Assembly (NCBI GenBank): GCA_963595735.1
Contig: CAVBJJ010000020.1
Span: 1 to 34,348, forward strand
DNA length: 34,348 bases
Direction: 5' to 3'
Source: CALWOS01 sp963595735
Lineage (GTDB): Bacteria > Bacillota > Clostridia > Oscillospirales > Oscillospiraceae
Part shown: positions 24,445 to 33,146 of the stretch, piece after piece
Layout: each line of letters starts with the position of its first letter
Position numbering within the stretch: the stretch's first letter is position 1
Notes under the pieces: generated by a model
What the model was told of the DNA's origin: nothing
Database searches by the model: none
Seen by the model: the letters and a program-made list of their open reading frames with translations, nothing else
Translations under genes and position numbers: made by a program

Positions 24445-26424
24445 TCAATCCTGCGGAAGGACCCGGCTGTAGTAGTCATAGTCGATGATATTTGCGGAGT
24501 ACTGGAACATTTTGTTGACCTGTTCCAGCATGGCGGCGGCATAGCTGTCGTCCGCAGCGCTGTTTTCGGCGGGGGTAAAGCTGTTGGTGGCGGCGTTATA
24601 GCGCCCCTGATCTGTGATAAAGCTGCGGTTGCCGAAAACCACCAGGGGGGAGGCGTCTGAGAGAATGTCCTGTCCCATCAGCAGCCGGGAATCATAGGGC
24701 AGCCCGAACAGGTTGCACAGCGTAGGAAGAATATCCAGCGCGCAGCAGTCCTTGTCCACATCCACGGGCTTTTCCATCGCGGCATTATAGATAAACAGGC
24801 TGGAGTGATACAGCGCGAAATTCTCCTCCACATCGCCGCCGGCCAGTTCTTCAATCTCGCTTTGCGTCAGGCCATAGGGGTAGTGGTCGCCGGACAGCAC
24901 GATGACCGTGTCGTCCAGAATGCCCTTTTCCTCCAGCGTATCCATCAGGTAGGAGACGGCCTGATCCAATTCGATGTTGCAGGCAAGATAGGCGCGGGGA
25001 CCCTCCGAGTATGGCAGATCCGCAACGGCGTCCTTGTGCTTTGCGGCCATGTTGTTTCCGCCGAAGTTATAGTTCATGTGTCCGCTGATGGTCAGGTAAT
25101 AGGTGTGAAACGGCGTGTTGTCTGCATACATGGGGATGGACTGCTCCATCATCTCCAGATCGGAGGTCGGCCAGGACTTGCTCAGCTGCAGCCCGGCGCC
25201 GTCTGCAAAGAAGTCGTACCCCAGATTGGGGTGGCTCTTGTTCCGATCATAATAGCTCAAAGAGCCGTCGTGGAAGGCGTTGCAGGTATAGCCCTGCTGC
25301 CGCAGCAGATTGCCCATGGCAAAGGGAAGATAGTCCTTGCTGCTGCGGGACATGCTCCAAACACCACTGCGGGGCAAAAGGGAAAGGTCGGTGGTGAATT
25401 CACCGTCGCTGGTGGACACATACCACAGGGGATTATAGAAATTCTGAAAGCGGAAGCCGGACTGGGACATTTTATACAGCGTGGGGGTCAGTTCCTTGTC
25501 CACCGCCCAGGAGCTAAAGCCCTCCGCCACGATCCAGATCAGATTTTTGCCCTTGAAATATCCGGTGTATTTGTTTTGCAGCGTGGGCGTTTTGGTGGAG
25601 AAGTATTGATGCATTTCCAGCATGGTGGGATCGGACTCGTTGGCGATCAGACTATCCCAGTCAATTTCCAACACATTGGCGTCATATTTTGCATCCTTGG
25701 GGTCCGCAGCAGCGTCCGTGCCTTTGGGATCCGTATCCGTCTTTGCGTTGGATCCTACGGTGTCCGCAGGCACGCTCGCGGCAGGCTCCGAGGGGAAAAC
25801 CAGCTGCTTGATATCCAGCCGCAGATTGGTTAGGCAGCCGAAATACCGCATGGTGTGCTCCGGGATATAGCTGTCCCAATACAGGGAGCGGGGGTTGATC
25901 ACGCCGGTGGAGTTTTCCAGAATCGTCAGCAGCGCGACCAGATGCAGCAGGAAGAACAGCGCCAGCATTTTCCACTTTTTCCAGGCGGAATAGTGGGGAA
26001 GAAAGATTTTTTTCCAAAACAAAAAGAACAGCACCAGCGGTAAAAGCATGGGCAGTGCCACCGGCAGGGTGTGCAGCAGTCCGCTGAGTGTCTCCCGCCA
26101 GAAGCTGGAAAATGCGTTTCCGGCTCCGCCGATGGAGTACAGCGCCAAAAAGGTCTTAAACACCTTGTAGTATACCGCCTGGGTACCAAACAGCAGGTAG
26201 CCGGCGAACAACAACACTGCTGTGCTGCCAATCTGCCACTTTCCGGGACGGATGGCGCAGAATGCGGTCAGCAAAAATCCGGCGGAAAGGCTGAACAAAA
26301 TGGTAATACCAATGGCATTTCCTGGCACCTTGCCAAAGCACCAGAGCTTCAGCAGGATCTCCCAATACACGATCGTAAGCGGCAGGAAGATCATCCACAC
26401 TCTTTCACGGCAAAATCGTTTCAT
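24445..26424 (-). CDS. LTA-synthase-like sulfatase-family membrane enzyme
   Basis: A 659-residue protein with about five N-terminal membrane helices (up to residue 170), a low-complexity Asp/Ala/Lys linker (about 212-248) and an extracellular sulfatase-fold domain. Likely metal and catalytic residues are Glu301 (IVAEGFSSW), nucleophile Thr338 (VSTSDGE), His449 (SGHMNYN) and Asp513-His514 (SGDHYP). The family transfers phosphoglycerol from phosphatidylglycerol to build lipoteichoic acid or related polymers; related enzymes transfer phosphoethanolamine. AAGGAG precedes the start. It lies between a penicillin-binding protein and an ABC-F gene on the same strand. Confidence 0.87.
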   Translation of the reverse strand: MKRFCRERVWMIFLPLTIVYWEILLKLWCFGKVPGNAIGITILFSLSAGFLLTAFCAIRPGKWQIGSTAVLLFAGYLLFGTQAVYYKVFKTFLALYSIGGAGNAFSSFWRETLSGLLHTLPVALPMLLPLVLFFLFWKKIFLPHYSAWKKWKMLALFFLLHLVALLTILENSTGVINPRSLYWDSYIPEHTMRYFGCLTNLRLDIKQLVFPSEPAASVPADTVGSNAKTDTDPKGTDAAADPKDAKYDANVLEIDWDSLIANESDPTMLEMHQYFSTKTPTLQNKYTGYFKGKNLIWIVAEGFSSWAVDKELTPTLYKMSQSGFRFQNFYNPLWYVSTSDGEFTTDLSLLPRSGVWSMSRSSKDYLPFAMGNLLRQQGYTCNAFHDGSLSYYDRNKSHPNLGYDFFADGAGLQLSKSWPTSDLEMMEQSIPMYADNTPFHTYYLTISGHMNYNFGGNNMAAKHKDAVADLPYSEGPRAYLACNIELDQAVSYLMDTLEEKGILDDTVIVLSGDHYPYGLTQSEIEELAGGDVEENFALYHSSLFIYNAAMEKPVDVDKDCCALDILPTLCNLFGLPYDSRLLMGQDILSDASPLVVFGNRSFITDQGRYNAATNSFTPAENSAADDSYAAAMLEQVNKMFQYSANIIDYDYYSRVLPQD

Positions 26425-26484
26425 TCTCTCTAGGCTCCTTTTTTGATGGGGAAACGGGAAAAGGCAAATGCGGGGGAAGGGGGC

Positions 26485-27804
26485 TTATCCGTTTACGGCG
26501 GCCTGCAGCACCGTGTTGGCAACGGCTCCGGCCGCAGTTAGTCCGCCGCCGCCGTTTTCCACCAGGACGATAAAGGCCAGGGGGGAGTCGCTGTTTTTCA
26601 AAAATCCGGTAAACCAGGCGTGGGGCGTACCGTTGGTACCGATCTCCGCGGTTCCGGTCTTGGCGCAGATCTCCAGCCCCGGAAAACGGGAATCCGATTC
26701 ATAGGTGGTCTGGGCATTATAGCGCATCATCTCCGTCAGCTTCCAGGCGGTCTCGGAATCGACCAGCTGTGTTTTTCCGCTGCTCTCTCCAGGCAGAAGC
26801 GTTAGCTCCTGCACGCTGCCGCCGTGGGCGATGGCGCACACATAGCGCAGAAAAGAATAGGGGCAGATCAGGTCGTTGTACTGGCCGATGCCCGACCAGG
26901 ACAGGTTGACGCTGCCGGCGGGCGCCTGTTCAAAGCTGCCGGCGGCGGTGGTGATCCCGTTGAGACTTTGCACCTTGGTCAGGCCAAAGTCCGCGGCATA
27001 CTTGGCCAGCGTTTCCCCGCCCAGCTCCTGGGAGATTTGGGCAAAGGCGCAGTTGCAGGAGTTTGCCAGCGCGGTTTCAAAGCTCTGCTCCCCATGCACG
27101 CCAGTGCAGGTGACGATATCCTCGCCCACCTGCAGCTGCCCCGTGCAGGTCCAGCTGCGGGAGGACAGGTCGGAGATGTTTTCGATGGCCGCGGCGGCGG
27201 TGACCAGCTTGAAGATGCTGCCGGGCGGGAAGATGCTGCTGATGCAGCGGTTGAGGTACACGCCGTCCAGACTTTCCGGATCAATGCTGGTGTTGGGGTC
27301 GTAGCTCGGCGCAGAGACCATGCATAGAATTTCGCCGGTTTGGTAATTCGCCACCAGCACCGCGCCCTTGCGCCCGTTGAGCGCCTGATAGGCGGCAGAT
27401 TGCAGCTTGCCGTCCAGCGTTAGACGCAGGGTCTTGCCCTTGCCGGTAAAGCTGTAAAGACCGTTGATGAAATTATAGCCGGTCAACCGGTCGGAAAAGG
27501 CGGTGAGCGCCCCGGTACCGATATTTCCGCCGTAGTCGCCCACGGCGTGGAGGCAGGCGGCGCGCAGGATGGGATCATCGGCATAGCGATAGATCCCGTC
27601 TCCGGCGCTGGCCAATACGGTGCCGTTGCGGTCGGTGATCGTGCCGGTGTCCAGCACGCCGTCCTTATATATAGTAGGGTTGGCGCGGAAGGTGGCCCAG
27701 TCCGCGCCATCGCGATACAGGCGGAACAGGAACACGCCCAGTCCCACCACGATCGCCAAAATGATAAGCAATGCACAGGCAGTGCGATTTTTAACCTTTT
27801 TCAT
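26485..27804 (-). CDS. Penicillin-binding protein, transpeptidase (PbpA/FtsI type)
   Basis: A 439-residue monofunctional DD-transpeptidase that cross-links peptidoglycan. An N-terminal membrane anchor spans about residues 9-28. Active-site motifs are Ser196-Ile-Phe-Lys199 (PPGSIFKL), Ser249-Cys-Asn251 and Lys382-Thr-Gly384. It is shorter than typical class B PBPs, with a reduced N-terminal pedestal, like the PbpA proteins paired with FHA-linked RodA in actinobacteria. It begins three bases after the RodA/FtsW stop, so the two are co-expressed and probably form a glycosyltransferase-transpeptidase pair. Confidence 0.9.
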   Translation of the reverse strand: MKKVKNRTACALLIILAIVVGLGVFLFRLYRDGADWATFRANPTIYKDGVLDTGTITDRNGTVLASAGDGIYRYADDPILRAACLHAVGDYGGNIGTGALTAFSDRLTGYNFINGLYSFTGKGKTLRLTLDGKLQSAAYQALNGRKGAVLVANYQTGEILCMVSAPSYDPNTSIDPESLDGVYLNRCISSIFPPGSIFKLVTAAAAIENISDLSSRSWTCTGQLQVGEDIVTCTGVHGEQSFETALANSCNCAFAQISQELGGETLAKYAADFGLTKVQSLNGITTAAGSFEQAPAGSVNLSWSGIGQYNDLICPYSFLRYVCAIAHGGSVQELTLLPGESSGKTQLVDSETAWKLTEMMRYNAQTTYESDSRFPGLEICAKTGTAEIGTNGTPHAWFTGFLKNSDSPLAFIVLVENGGGGLTAAGAVANTVLQAAVNG

Positions 27805-27807
27805 GGC

Positions 27808-29694
27808 TTACCTCGTGTTTCGTCTTTTACGGCTGCGGGCCGTGTATTGGGGGCTGGCTTCATCATCGTCCTCGTCCGCAAACGCATCCTCGGCAAACGC
27901 GTCAAATTCCGCAAAGTCCTCGAATTCGTCCTCGTCTGCCTCGTCTCCCTCAGCGCGCAGGGCTTCCGGCGGTATATTGGTGTACATATCCGGGGACTTT
28001 GTGGCAAAGCTTGCCCCGGCACGGGTGTCTCCGGCCTTGATAAAGGCCAAAAGCGCCCAGCAGGAGATCAGGCTGCTGCCGCCCCGGGAGAGGAAGGGGA
28101 AGGTCACGCCCGTAAAGGGCAGCAGATCCAGCGAGCCGAACACATTCAGCGCCATCTGCACCAGCAGCATCGTGGCGGCGGCGCAGCCGGCGATGACATA
28201 AAAGCTGCTGCGTCCATAAGAGGCGTTGCGTACGGCGGCAAAGGCCAGGATCAGCAGCGCAGCCACGGCGGCCAGCGCCACGATCAGCCCCAGCTCCTCG
28301 CAAATCACGGCAAAGACCATGTCGGTGTTGGCCGCAACGATGTTTTTCAGCCAGCCGTTTCCGGCGCCGACGCCGAACAATCCGCCGCTTGCCACCGCGC
28401 ACAGGGCGCGGGTCTGCTGATACCCGGCGTCATTGGCGTATTCCCACACATGACCCCAGGTGGCAAAGCGCTTGGTGATATACGGCTTGACTGTAATGAC
28501 CAGAAAACCGGCCAAACCGGTTCCGGCAAGGGAAAACGCCACCGTTGCCAGGTCGCCGCTGCGCAGAAAGGAGATGACCAGGAAGCAGGCAAAGAAGACA
28601 AGCGCCGTGCCAAAGTCGCCCATCAGCGCCAGCGCACCGACACACACGGCGGAAAAGGCAATGAACAGCAGCAGATTGCGCCGCCGGAACAGACGATCCA
28701 GCGTGGCGGTGCCTACATAGACAAAGGCGATTTTTACGAATTCGGAGGGCTGAATGGAAATGCCGCCGATCTGCAGCCAGTTTTTGGCGCCGAAGATAGC
28801 GGTGCTCAGCGCCAGGTTCAGCCCCAGCAGCAGCAGCGCTACCACGGCGACCGGCCAGCGAAAGCGCTTGGCGCGCTGCAGATCACGCAGCCACCAGCCC
28901 AACAGCAAAAACATGACGATGCCGGCCATGAGCAAAATGGTTTGCTTGAGCATATCATCCGGTACGGAGGTTGCGGCAACGGAAAGCCCCAGCGTGGACA
29001 AAAAGAAAGCCAGCGTTTCCACCTCAAAGCCCGTGCGGCCGATGGCGCGCAGGAAAAAATAGACGATCCACTGCACCGCGATCAGCGCGCCAAAGCCCAG
29101 AAGGATGGAGGCGACATGCTCCGGCTGGGTGTGCAGGATGTGTTCCAGAAGCAGAACAGCCTGGATCAGCGTCAGCAAAAGCAGGCTCAGACCGGGGTTG
29201 ACGCGGCGGCCCGGCTGGCTGCGGCGGCGCTCCAGCGCGTCCCGCTCGGACTCGTTTAAGTCGATAAAGCGGAACTCGTGTCCCGCAAGGGAAAAGTCCA
29301 TGCAATCGTGCAGCAAGACGCCGTTTTCCGGGACGGGACGTCCGTTTGCCGTGGTGGCGTTGGCCGCCTTGGCCATGTCCAGTCCATACAGCCGCCATTG
29401 GCCGATATCGTTGCGCATCAGGGTGGCGTGGCTGCGGGCGATGCCCTTGAACGGCAGCACAAGATCCGCGCTGTGGCTGCTGCCTAAAATGCACTCCCAG
29501 TGGCGGATGGGAAGATTTTTTCCGTTGGGCAGTCCGAGATACGCCCACACCTCCGGTGTGTATTTTTCACGCAGCAGGCTGCGCACACAGCGGGAAAGGA
29601 GCCATATGACAAGAATGGGAAGCAAGATCCGGCAGACTGCGGTGCAAAGTGCAGAAAAATCCAATTGACTGAGCGCGCTGGTGAGATTCCCCAC
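27808..29694 (-). CDS. RodA/FtsW-type glycosyltransferase with N-terminal FHA domain
   Basis: A 628-residue SEDS-family membrane protein that polymerises peptidoglycan from lipid II. After a first membrane segment (about 17-36), residues 50-145 form an FHA domain with GSSHSADLVL and GIARSHATL, which binds phosphothreonine. The SEDS core follows with about ten helices, GAKNWLQIGGISIQPSEF and the PFLSRGGSS loop. The tail is strongly acidic, then ends basic. The start is GTG at 29694, with AAGGAGGC at 29701-29708; an in-frame ATG at 29775 lies upstream of the predicted transcript start. The FHA domain suggests control by a Ser/Thr kinase not in this window. Confidence 0.9.
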   Translation of the reverse strand: MGNLTSALSQLDFSALCTAVCRILLPILVIWLLSRCVRSLLREKYTPEVWAYLGLPNGKNLPIRHWECILGSSHSADLVLPFKGIARSHATLMRNDIGQWRLYGLDMAKAANATTANGRPVPENGVLLHDCMDFSLAGHEFRFIDLNESERDALERRRSQPGRRVNPGLSLLLLTLIQAVLLLEHILHTQPEHVASILLGFGALIAVQWIVYFFLRAIGRTGFEVETLAFFLSTLGLSVAATSVPDDMLKQTILLMAGIVMFLLLGWWLRDLQRAKRFRWPVAVVALLLLGLNLALSTAIFGAKNWLQIGGISIQPSEFVKIAFVYVGTATLDRLFRRRNLLLFIAFSAVCVGALALMGDFGTALVFFACFLVISFLRSGDLATVAFSLAGTGLAGFLVITVKPYITKRFATWGHVWEYANDAGYQQTRALCAVASGGLFGVGAGNGWLKNIVAANTDMVFAVICEELGLIVALAAVAALLILAFAAVRNASYGRSSFYVIAGCAAATMLLVQMALNVFGSLDLLPFTGVTFPFLSRGGSSLISCWALLAFIKAGDTRAGASFATKSPDMYTNIPPEALRAEGDEADEDEFEDFAEFDAFAEDAFADEDDDEASPQYTARSRKRRNTR

Positions 29695-29745
29695 AGAATT
29701 GCCTCCTTCCATGAAAAGATACAAAAGAAATTGTCGTACAAAAAC

Positions 29746-29775
29746 AGTATACCATAACTTGCGGAAGTCTGACAA
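29746..29775 (-). promoter_or_regulatory. Promoter of the RodA-PBP genes
   Basis: On the minus strand TTGTCA (29775-29770) and TATACT (29751-29746) are 18 bases apart, with an extended TGG before the -10. It places the transcript start after the upstream ATG at 29775, supporting the GTG start. Confidence 0.65.
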
Positions 29776-29782
29776 TATATAG

Positions 29783-29812
29783 TTGACAAATCCACCCCGG
29801 TGAGATTAGAAT
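29783..29812 (+). promoter_or_regulatory. Promoter of the trkA-trkH operon
   Basis: TTGACA (29783-29788) and TAGAAT (29807-29812) are 18 bases apart. The predicted leader before trkA is about 310 bases long. The -35 is only eight bases from the -35 of the divergent RodA promoter. Confidence 0.6.
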
Positions 29813-29823
29813 GAGGGTTACAT

Positions 29824-30057
29824 ACACGGGCTGTGCCCGTGTGAGACTATCAAAAAAACAGACAGCCAGCAGAAGCCACCGCAGCAGCGGGGGAGTTTGA
29901 GGGGGTCAAGACCCGCCTCAATGAGATAAACCGCCGCGGAAAGCCCTTTTCTGGGCTTTCCCACAGTATTTTGGCTCCACCAAAATACTCGACGGATAAG
30001 CGAAGTCAAAAAAGTCTTAGACTTTTTTGACAAGCTGACACGGGAATGCGCCCGTGT
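29824..30057 (+). repeat. Hairpin array in the trkA leader
   Basis: Six hairpins follow each other: 29824-29831/29835-29842; 29897-29907/29910-29921 (one bulge); 29938-29946/29953-29961; 29965-29974/29980-29989; 30005-30016/30020-30031; and 30038-30044/30051-30057. The first and last share ACACGGG and CCCGTGT arms, so they could also pair across the whole array. An A-rich stretch with ACAG follows each of the two outer hairpins. I recognise no riboswitch family. It may be a regulatory leader or an inserted palindromic element. Confidence 0.65.
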
Positions 30058-30129
30058 GCGCAGTCTGCAATGGACAAAAAACAGCCAAAAGCATGGCTCC
30101 GAACTGCATCGGAGGCGGGGGAGGCGCGT

Positions 30130-31512
30130 ATGAAAATCGTCATCATTGGCGGTGGCAAGGTGGGCTTCACTTTAGCCAAACAGCTTGTAAAAGAAAATCA
30201 CAGCATCACGCTGGTGGACCGGTGCTGGGAGCGCCTGGAACAAATCGCGGGTATGCTGGATATCAAGACCCTTTGCGGCAACGGCGCAAGTCTTTCTGTT
30301 CTGAAAGAGGCCGGCGCGCCGGACAGTGATCTGCTGATCGCGGTCACCCATATGGATGAATTAAATATGCTCTGCTGCATCGTGGCAAGAAAGCTGGGCT
30401 GCAAAAACACCATCGCCCGTGTGCGCAGCGCGGAGTATAATGAACAGATGTTCTTGCTCAAGGATGAACTGGGCTTGTCCATGACGGTCAATCCGGAGCT
30501 GATCGCGGCAAAGGAAATTTTCCGTCTGACCCAGATCCCCGGCTTTCTCAAGCGCGATACCTTCGCCAAAGGGCGCGTGGAAATCGTGGAGACCGTGGTT
30601 CTTTCCGGCGACCCGCTGGACGGCTTGGAAATGTCCGATATTCCCCAGCAGCTGAAAATGCGCGCGCTGGTCTGCGCTATTCAGCGTGGGGAAAAGGCCT
30701 ATATTCCCAACGGCCAGTTTGTCCTTCAGCCGGGAGATAAAATCTATGTCACGGCGGCTTCCTCGGAGCTGGGACTGCTGATGGAGGGCATGGGCATCCC
30801 ACGGCATAAGGTGCGGGATGTTATGATCATCGGCGGCAGCCGGATCGCCCGGCACCTGGCGGAAATGCTAAAGAAAAATCATGTGCGCACGCGTCTGCTG
30901 GAGTGCAACCGCAACAAGGCGGAGCTTCTGGCGGAGCAGCTGCCCGGCACCATGATCATCCATGCGGACGGCACCGACCAGAACATTCTCCGCGCGGAAA
31001 ATATCGAGGCCATGGACAGTGTGATCACCCTGACCGATATGGACGAGGAAAACCTTGTGGTTTCGCTGTTTGCCAGCCGTGTGGGCGTGCGTCAGGTCAT
31101 CACAAAGCTGAACCGGACGGAGTATACCGACCTGTTCCGCGGCCAGGGGCTGGACTGCGTTGTCAGTCCCAAGCAGCTCTGCGCCCAGGTTATCGTCCGC
31201 TATGTCCGCGCCATGCAGAATCTGGACGGCTCCTCTGTCCTGACGGTGCATCATCTGGCGGATGGCCAGGTAGAAGCGCTGGAGTTTGATGTAACGGAAA
31301 AAACCAAGCACCGCGGCGTACCCCTGCGCAAGCTGCCGCTGAAGCCGGGAATGCTTCTGGCGTGTATCACCCGCATGGGGAAAAGTCTGATCCCAGGCGG
31401 CGACGACACGCTGGAAACGGGAGACACCGTGATCGTTGTGGCCAATGCCGAGCGGGTGATTCTGGATTTGAACGACATTTTCCGCGCGGAGAAAAAGGAA
31501 AGTATGGGATAG
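30130..31512 (+). CDS. trkA: Trk potassium uptake regulator TrkA
   Basis: A 460-residue cytosolic protein that gates the TrkH channel by binding nucleotides. Two Rossmann (RCK-N) domains are visible: MKIVIIGGGKVGFTLA at the start and VMIIGGSRIARHLAEML at about residue 232, each followed by an RCK-C domain. Length matches TrkA. GGGGGAGG at 30116-30123 supports the ATG at 30130; an in-frame ATG at 30046 inside the leader hairpins is rejected. It is followed four bases later by trkH. Confidence 0.95.
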   Translation: MKIVIIGGGKVGFTLAKQLVKENHSITLVDRCWERLEQIAGMLDIKTLCGNGASLSVLKEAGAPDSDLLIAVTHMDELNMLCCIVARKLGCKNTIARVRSAEYNEQMFLLKDELGLSMTVNPELIAAKEIFRLTQIPGFLKRDTFAKGRVEIVETVVLSGDPLDGLEMSDIPQQLKMRALVCAIQRGEKAYIPNGQFVLQPGDKIYVTAASSELGLLMEGMGIPRHKVRDVMIIGGSRIARHLAEMLKKNHVRTRLLECNRNKAELLAEQLPGTMIIHADGTDQNILRAENIEAMDSVITLTDMDEENLVVSLFASRVGVRQVITKLNRTEYTDLFRGQGLDCVVSPKQLCAQVIVRYVRAMQNLDGSSVLTVHHLADGQVEALEFDVTEKTKHRGVPLRKLPLKPGMLLACITRMGKSLIPGGDDTLETGDTVIVVANAERVILDLNDIFRAEKKESMG

Positions 31513-31516
31513 GCAT

Positions 31517-32971
31517 ATGAACTATCGTGGTACGGTCAATATTATAGGCCGCATTCTGCTGGTGGAGGCGCTGTTCATGCTTCCCGCTCTGGGCATTGCC
31601 TTGGCAAAGGCGGAGGGCGGCGCAATTTTCGGCTTCGGACTGTCTATGATTATTTTGGGTGTGATCGGGCTTTTGTGCATCCGAGTGCGCAACGACCGCC
31701 GCAGCTTTCAGGCCAGAGACGGCCTGATCACGGTCGGTCTGGCTTGGATCATCGTTTCTGTGCTGGGCGGCTTGCCGTTCCGGTTGTCCGGCGCGATTCC
31801 CGGCATGGTCGATTGCTTTTTCGAGACGGTATCCGGCTTTACCACCACCGGTGCGACCATTCTCACAGAGGTGGAGCATCTGCCTGCCAGCATCCTGTAT
31901 TGGCGCAGCTTTACCAACTGGCTGGGCGGCATGGGTGTGCTGGTGTTCGTGCTTGCGGTCTCTCCGAAAAGACGGCAAAAAGCCAGCGGCGGAGACGAGA
32001 TCCACATTCTCCGTGCGGAAAGTCCGGGGATCACCGTGGAAAAGCTGGTACCTCGTATGCGGCAAAGCGCTATGATCCTCTATGGTATCTACCTGGCGCT
32101 GACGCTGCTGCAGGTGATTTTGCTTTTGGCGGGACACATGAGCCTGTTTGAAGCGCTGACGGCCAGCTTTTCTACCGCGGGCACCGGCGGCTTCAGCATC
32201 AAAAACGACAGCTTTGCCTCCTACAGTCCCTATATCCAATGGGTCGTTACGATCTTCATGCTGCTGTTTTCCGTCAATTTCGGTGTGTACTTTCTGCTGC
32301 TTCTGCGGCGTTTCCGCCGGGCGGCAATGGATGAGGAACTGCGGGTGTTCGGTGGAATTGTCGGCATATCAGTTCTGGTCATCACGATCAACATCCTGCC
32401 GCGCTTTTCCGGCGTAATGGAAAGCCTGCGCCATGCGGCCTTTCAGGTGGCGACCGTGGTCAGCACGACCGGCTTTATGTCTGTGGACTTTGGGCAGTGG
32501 CCGGCGCTCAGTCAGGGCATTCTGGTACTGTTGATGTTGGTGGGCGCCTGCGCCGGCAGTACCGGCGGCGGATTCAAGGTGGCGCGGCTGTGTGTGCTGT
32601 GGAAAGCCATGCGCCGTGCTATTGACAAGGCACTCCAGCCTAACGCGATCCGCCATGTACATATGAACGGCACGGCGCTGGACGAAAGAGTAGTCACGGC
32701 AACGCTGGGCTATACCGGCCTGTGCGTTGCGATTCAGCTGTTGACCATGCTGCTGATCAGCGTGGATAACTTCGATTTCACCAGCAATGTCACCGCGGTG
32801 ATCGCCTGCTTTAACAACATCGGCCCCGGTCTTTCCACCGTGGGGCCCACGGGGAACTTTGCGCATTTCAGCGATTTCAGCAAGATCGTCTTGAGCTTCG
32901 ATATGCTCTTGGGGCGCCTGGAATTGTTCCCGATCCTGCTGCTGTTTGTGCCGGATTCCTATAAAAAATAG
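31517..32971 (+). CDS. trkH: Trk potassium uptake channel subunit TrkH
   Basis: A 484-residue membrane protein that carries K+ into the cell together with TrkA. The four selectivity-filter loops are visible in order: TTTGATIL, STAGTGGFSI, STTGFMS and NNIGPGLSTVG. About ten hydrophobic helices surround them. The start is four bases after the trkA stop; a clear ribosome binding site is lacking (only GGGATAGG), so translation may be coupled to trkA. A terminator follows. Confidence 0.95.
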   Translation: MNYRGTVNIIGRILLVEALFMLPALGIALAKAEGGAIFGFGLSMIILGVIGLLCIRVRNDRRSFQARDGLITVGLAWIIVSVLGGLPFRLSGAIPGMVDCFFETVSGFTTTGATILTEVEHLPASILYWRSFTNWLGGMGVLVFVLAVSPKRRQKASGGDEIHILRAESPGITVEKLVPRMRQSAMILYGIYLALTLLQVILLLAGHMSLFEALTASFSTAGTGGFSIKNDSFASYSPYIQWVVTIFMLLFSVNFGVYFLLLLRRFRRAAMDEELRVFGGIVGISVLVITINILPRFSGVMESLRHAAFQVATVVSTTGFMSVDFGQWPALSQGILVLLMLVGACAGSTGGGFKVARLCVLWKAMRRAIDKALQPNAIRHVHMNGTALDERVVTATLGYTGLCVAIQLLTMLLISVDNFDFTSNVTAVIACFNNIGPGLSTVGPTGNFAHFSDFSKIVLSFDMLLGRLELFPILLLFVPDSYKK

Positions 32972-32998
32972 GCCGCCGGAGCAGAAAAATTGGAAAAA

Positions 32999-33052
32999 AC
33001 AGGAAAAACCCAGCTTTTGCTCTTGAAGCCTGTGGGTTTTTCCTGTATTTTA
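32999..33052 (+). terminator. Terminator of the trkA-trkH operon
   Basis: A perfect 14-bp stem joins 32999-33012 and 33033-33046, followed by an A/T-rich ATTTTATT tail. Confidence 0.85.
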
Positions 33053-33146
33053 TTATATTAAGGGTGCGGATCACACAAGGCGTTTTGCGCTTCTGGGATC
33101 CGATACCTATACCGGTGAATCAAACAAGGAAAGAAGGAAAAGGATC

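Noticed and set aside
27547..29259. 570-codon plus-strand open frame
   Set aside because: It lies wholly antisense to the RodA and PBP genes, reads as low-complexity Gly/Gln/Ala-rich sequence, and has no ribosome binding site; it is a GC-rich shadow frame.
29818..30033. 71-codon minus-strand frame in the trkA leader
   Set aside because: It runs through five palindromes that by themselves force its sequence, and no start signal is visible.
29813..30129. c-di-AMP or magnesium riboswitch ahead of trkA
   Set aside because: I looked for the conserved cores of these families and did not find them; the region is explained by simple hairpins.
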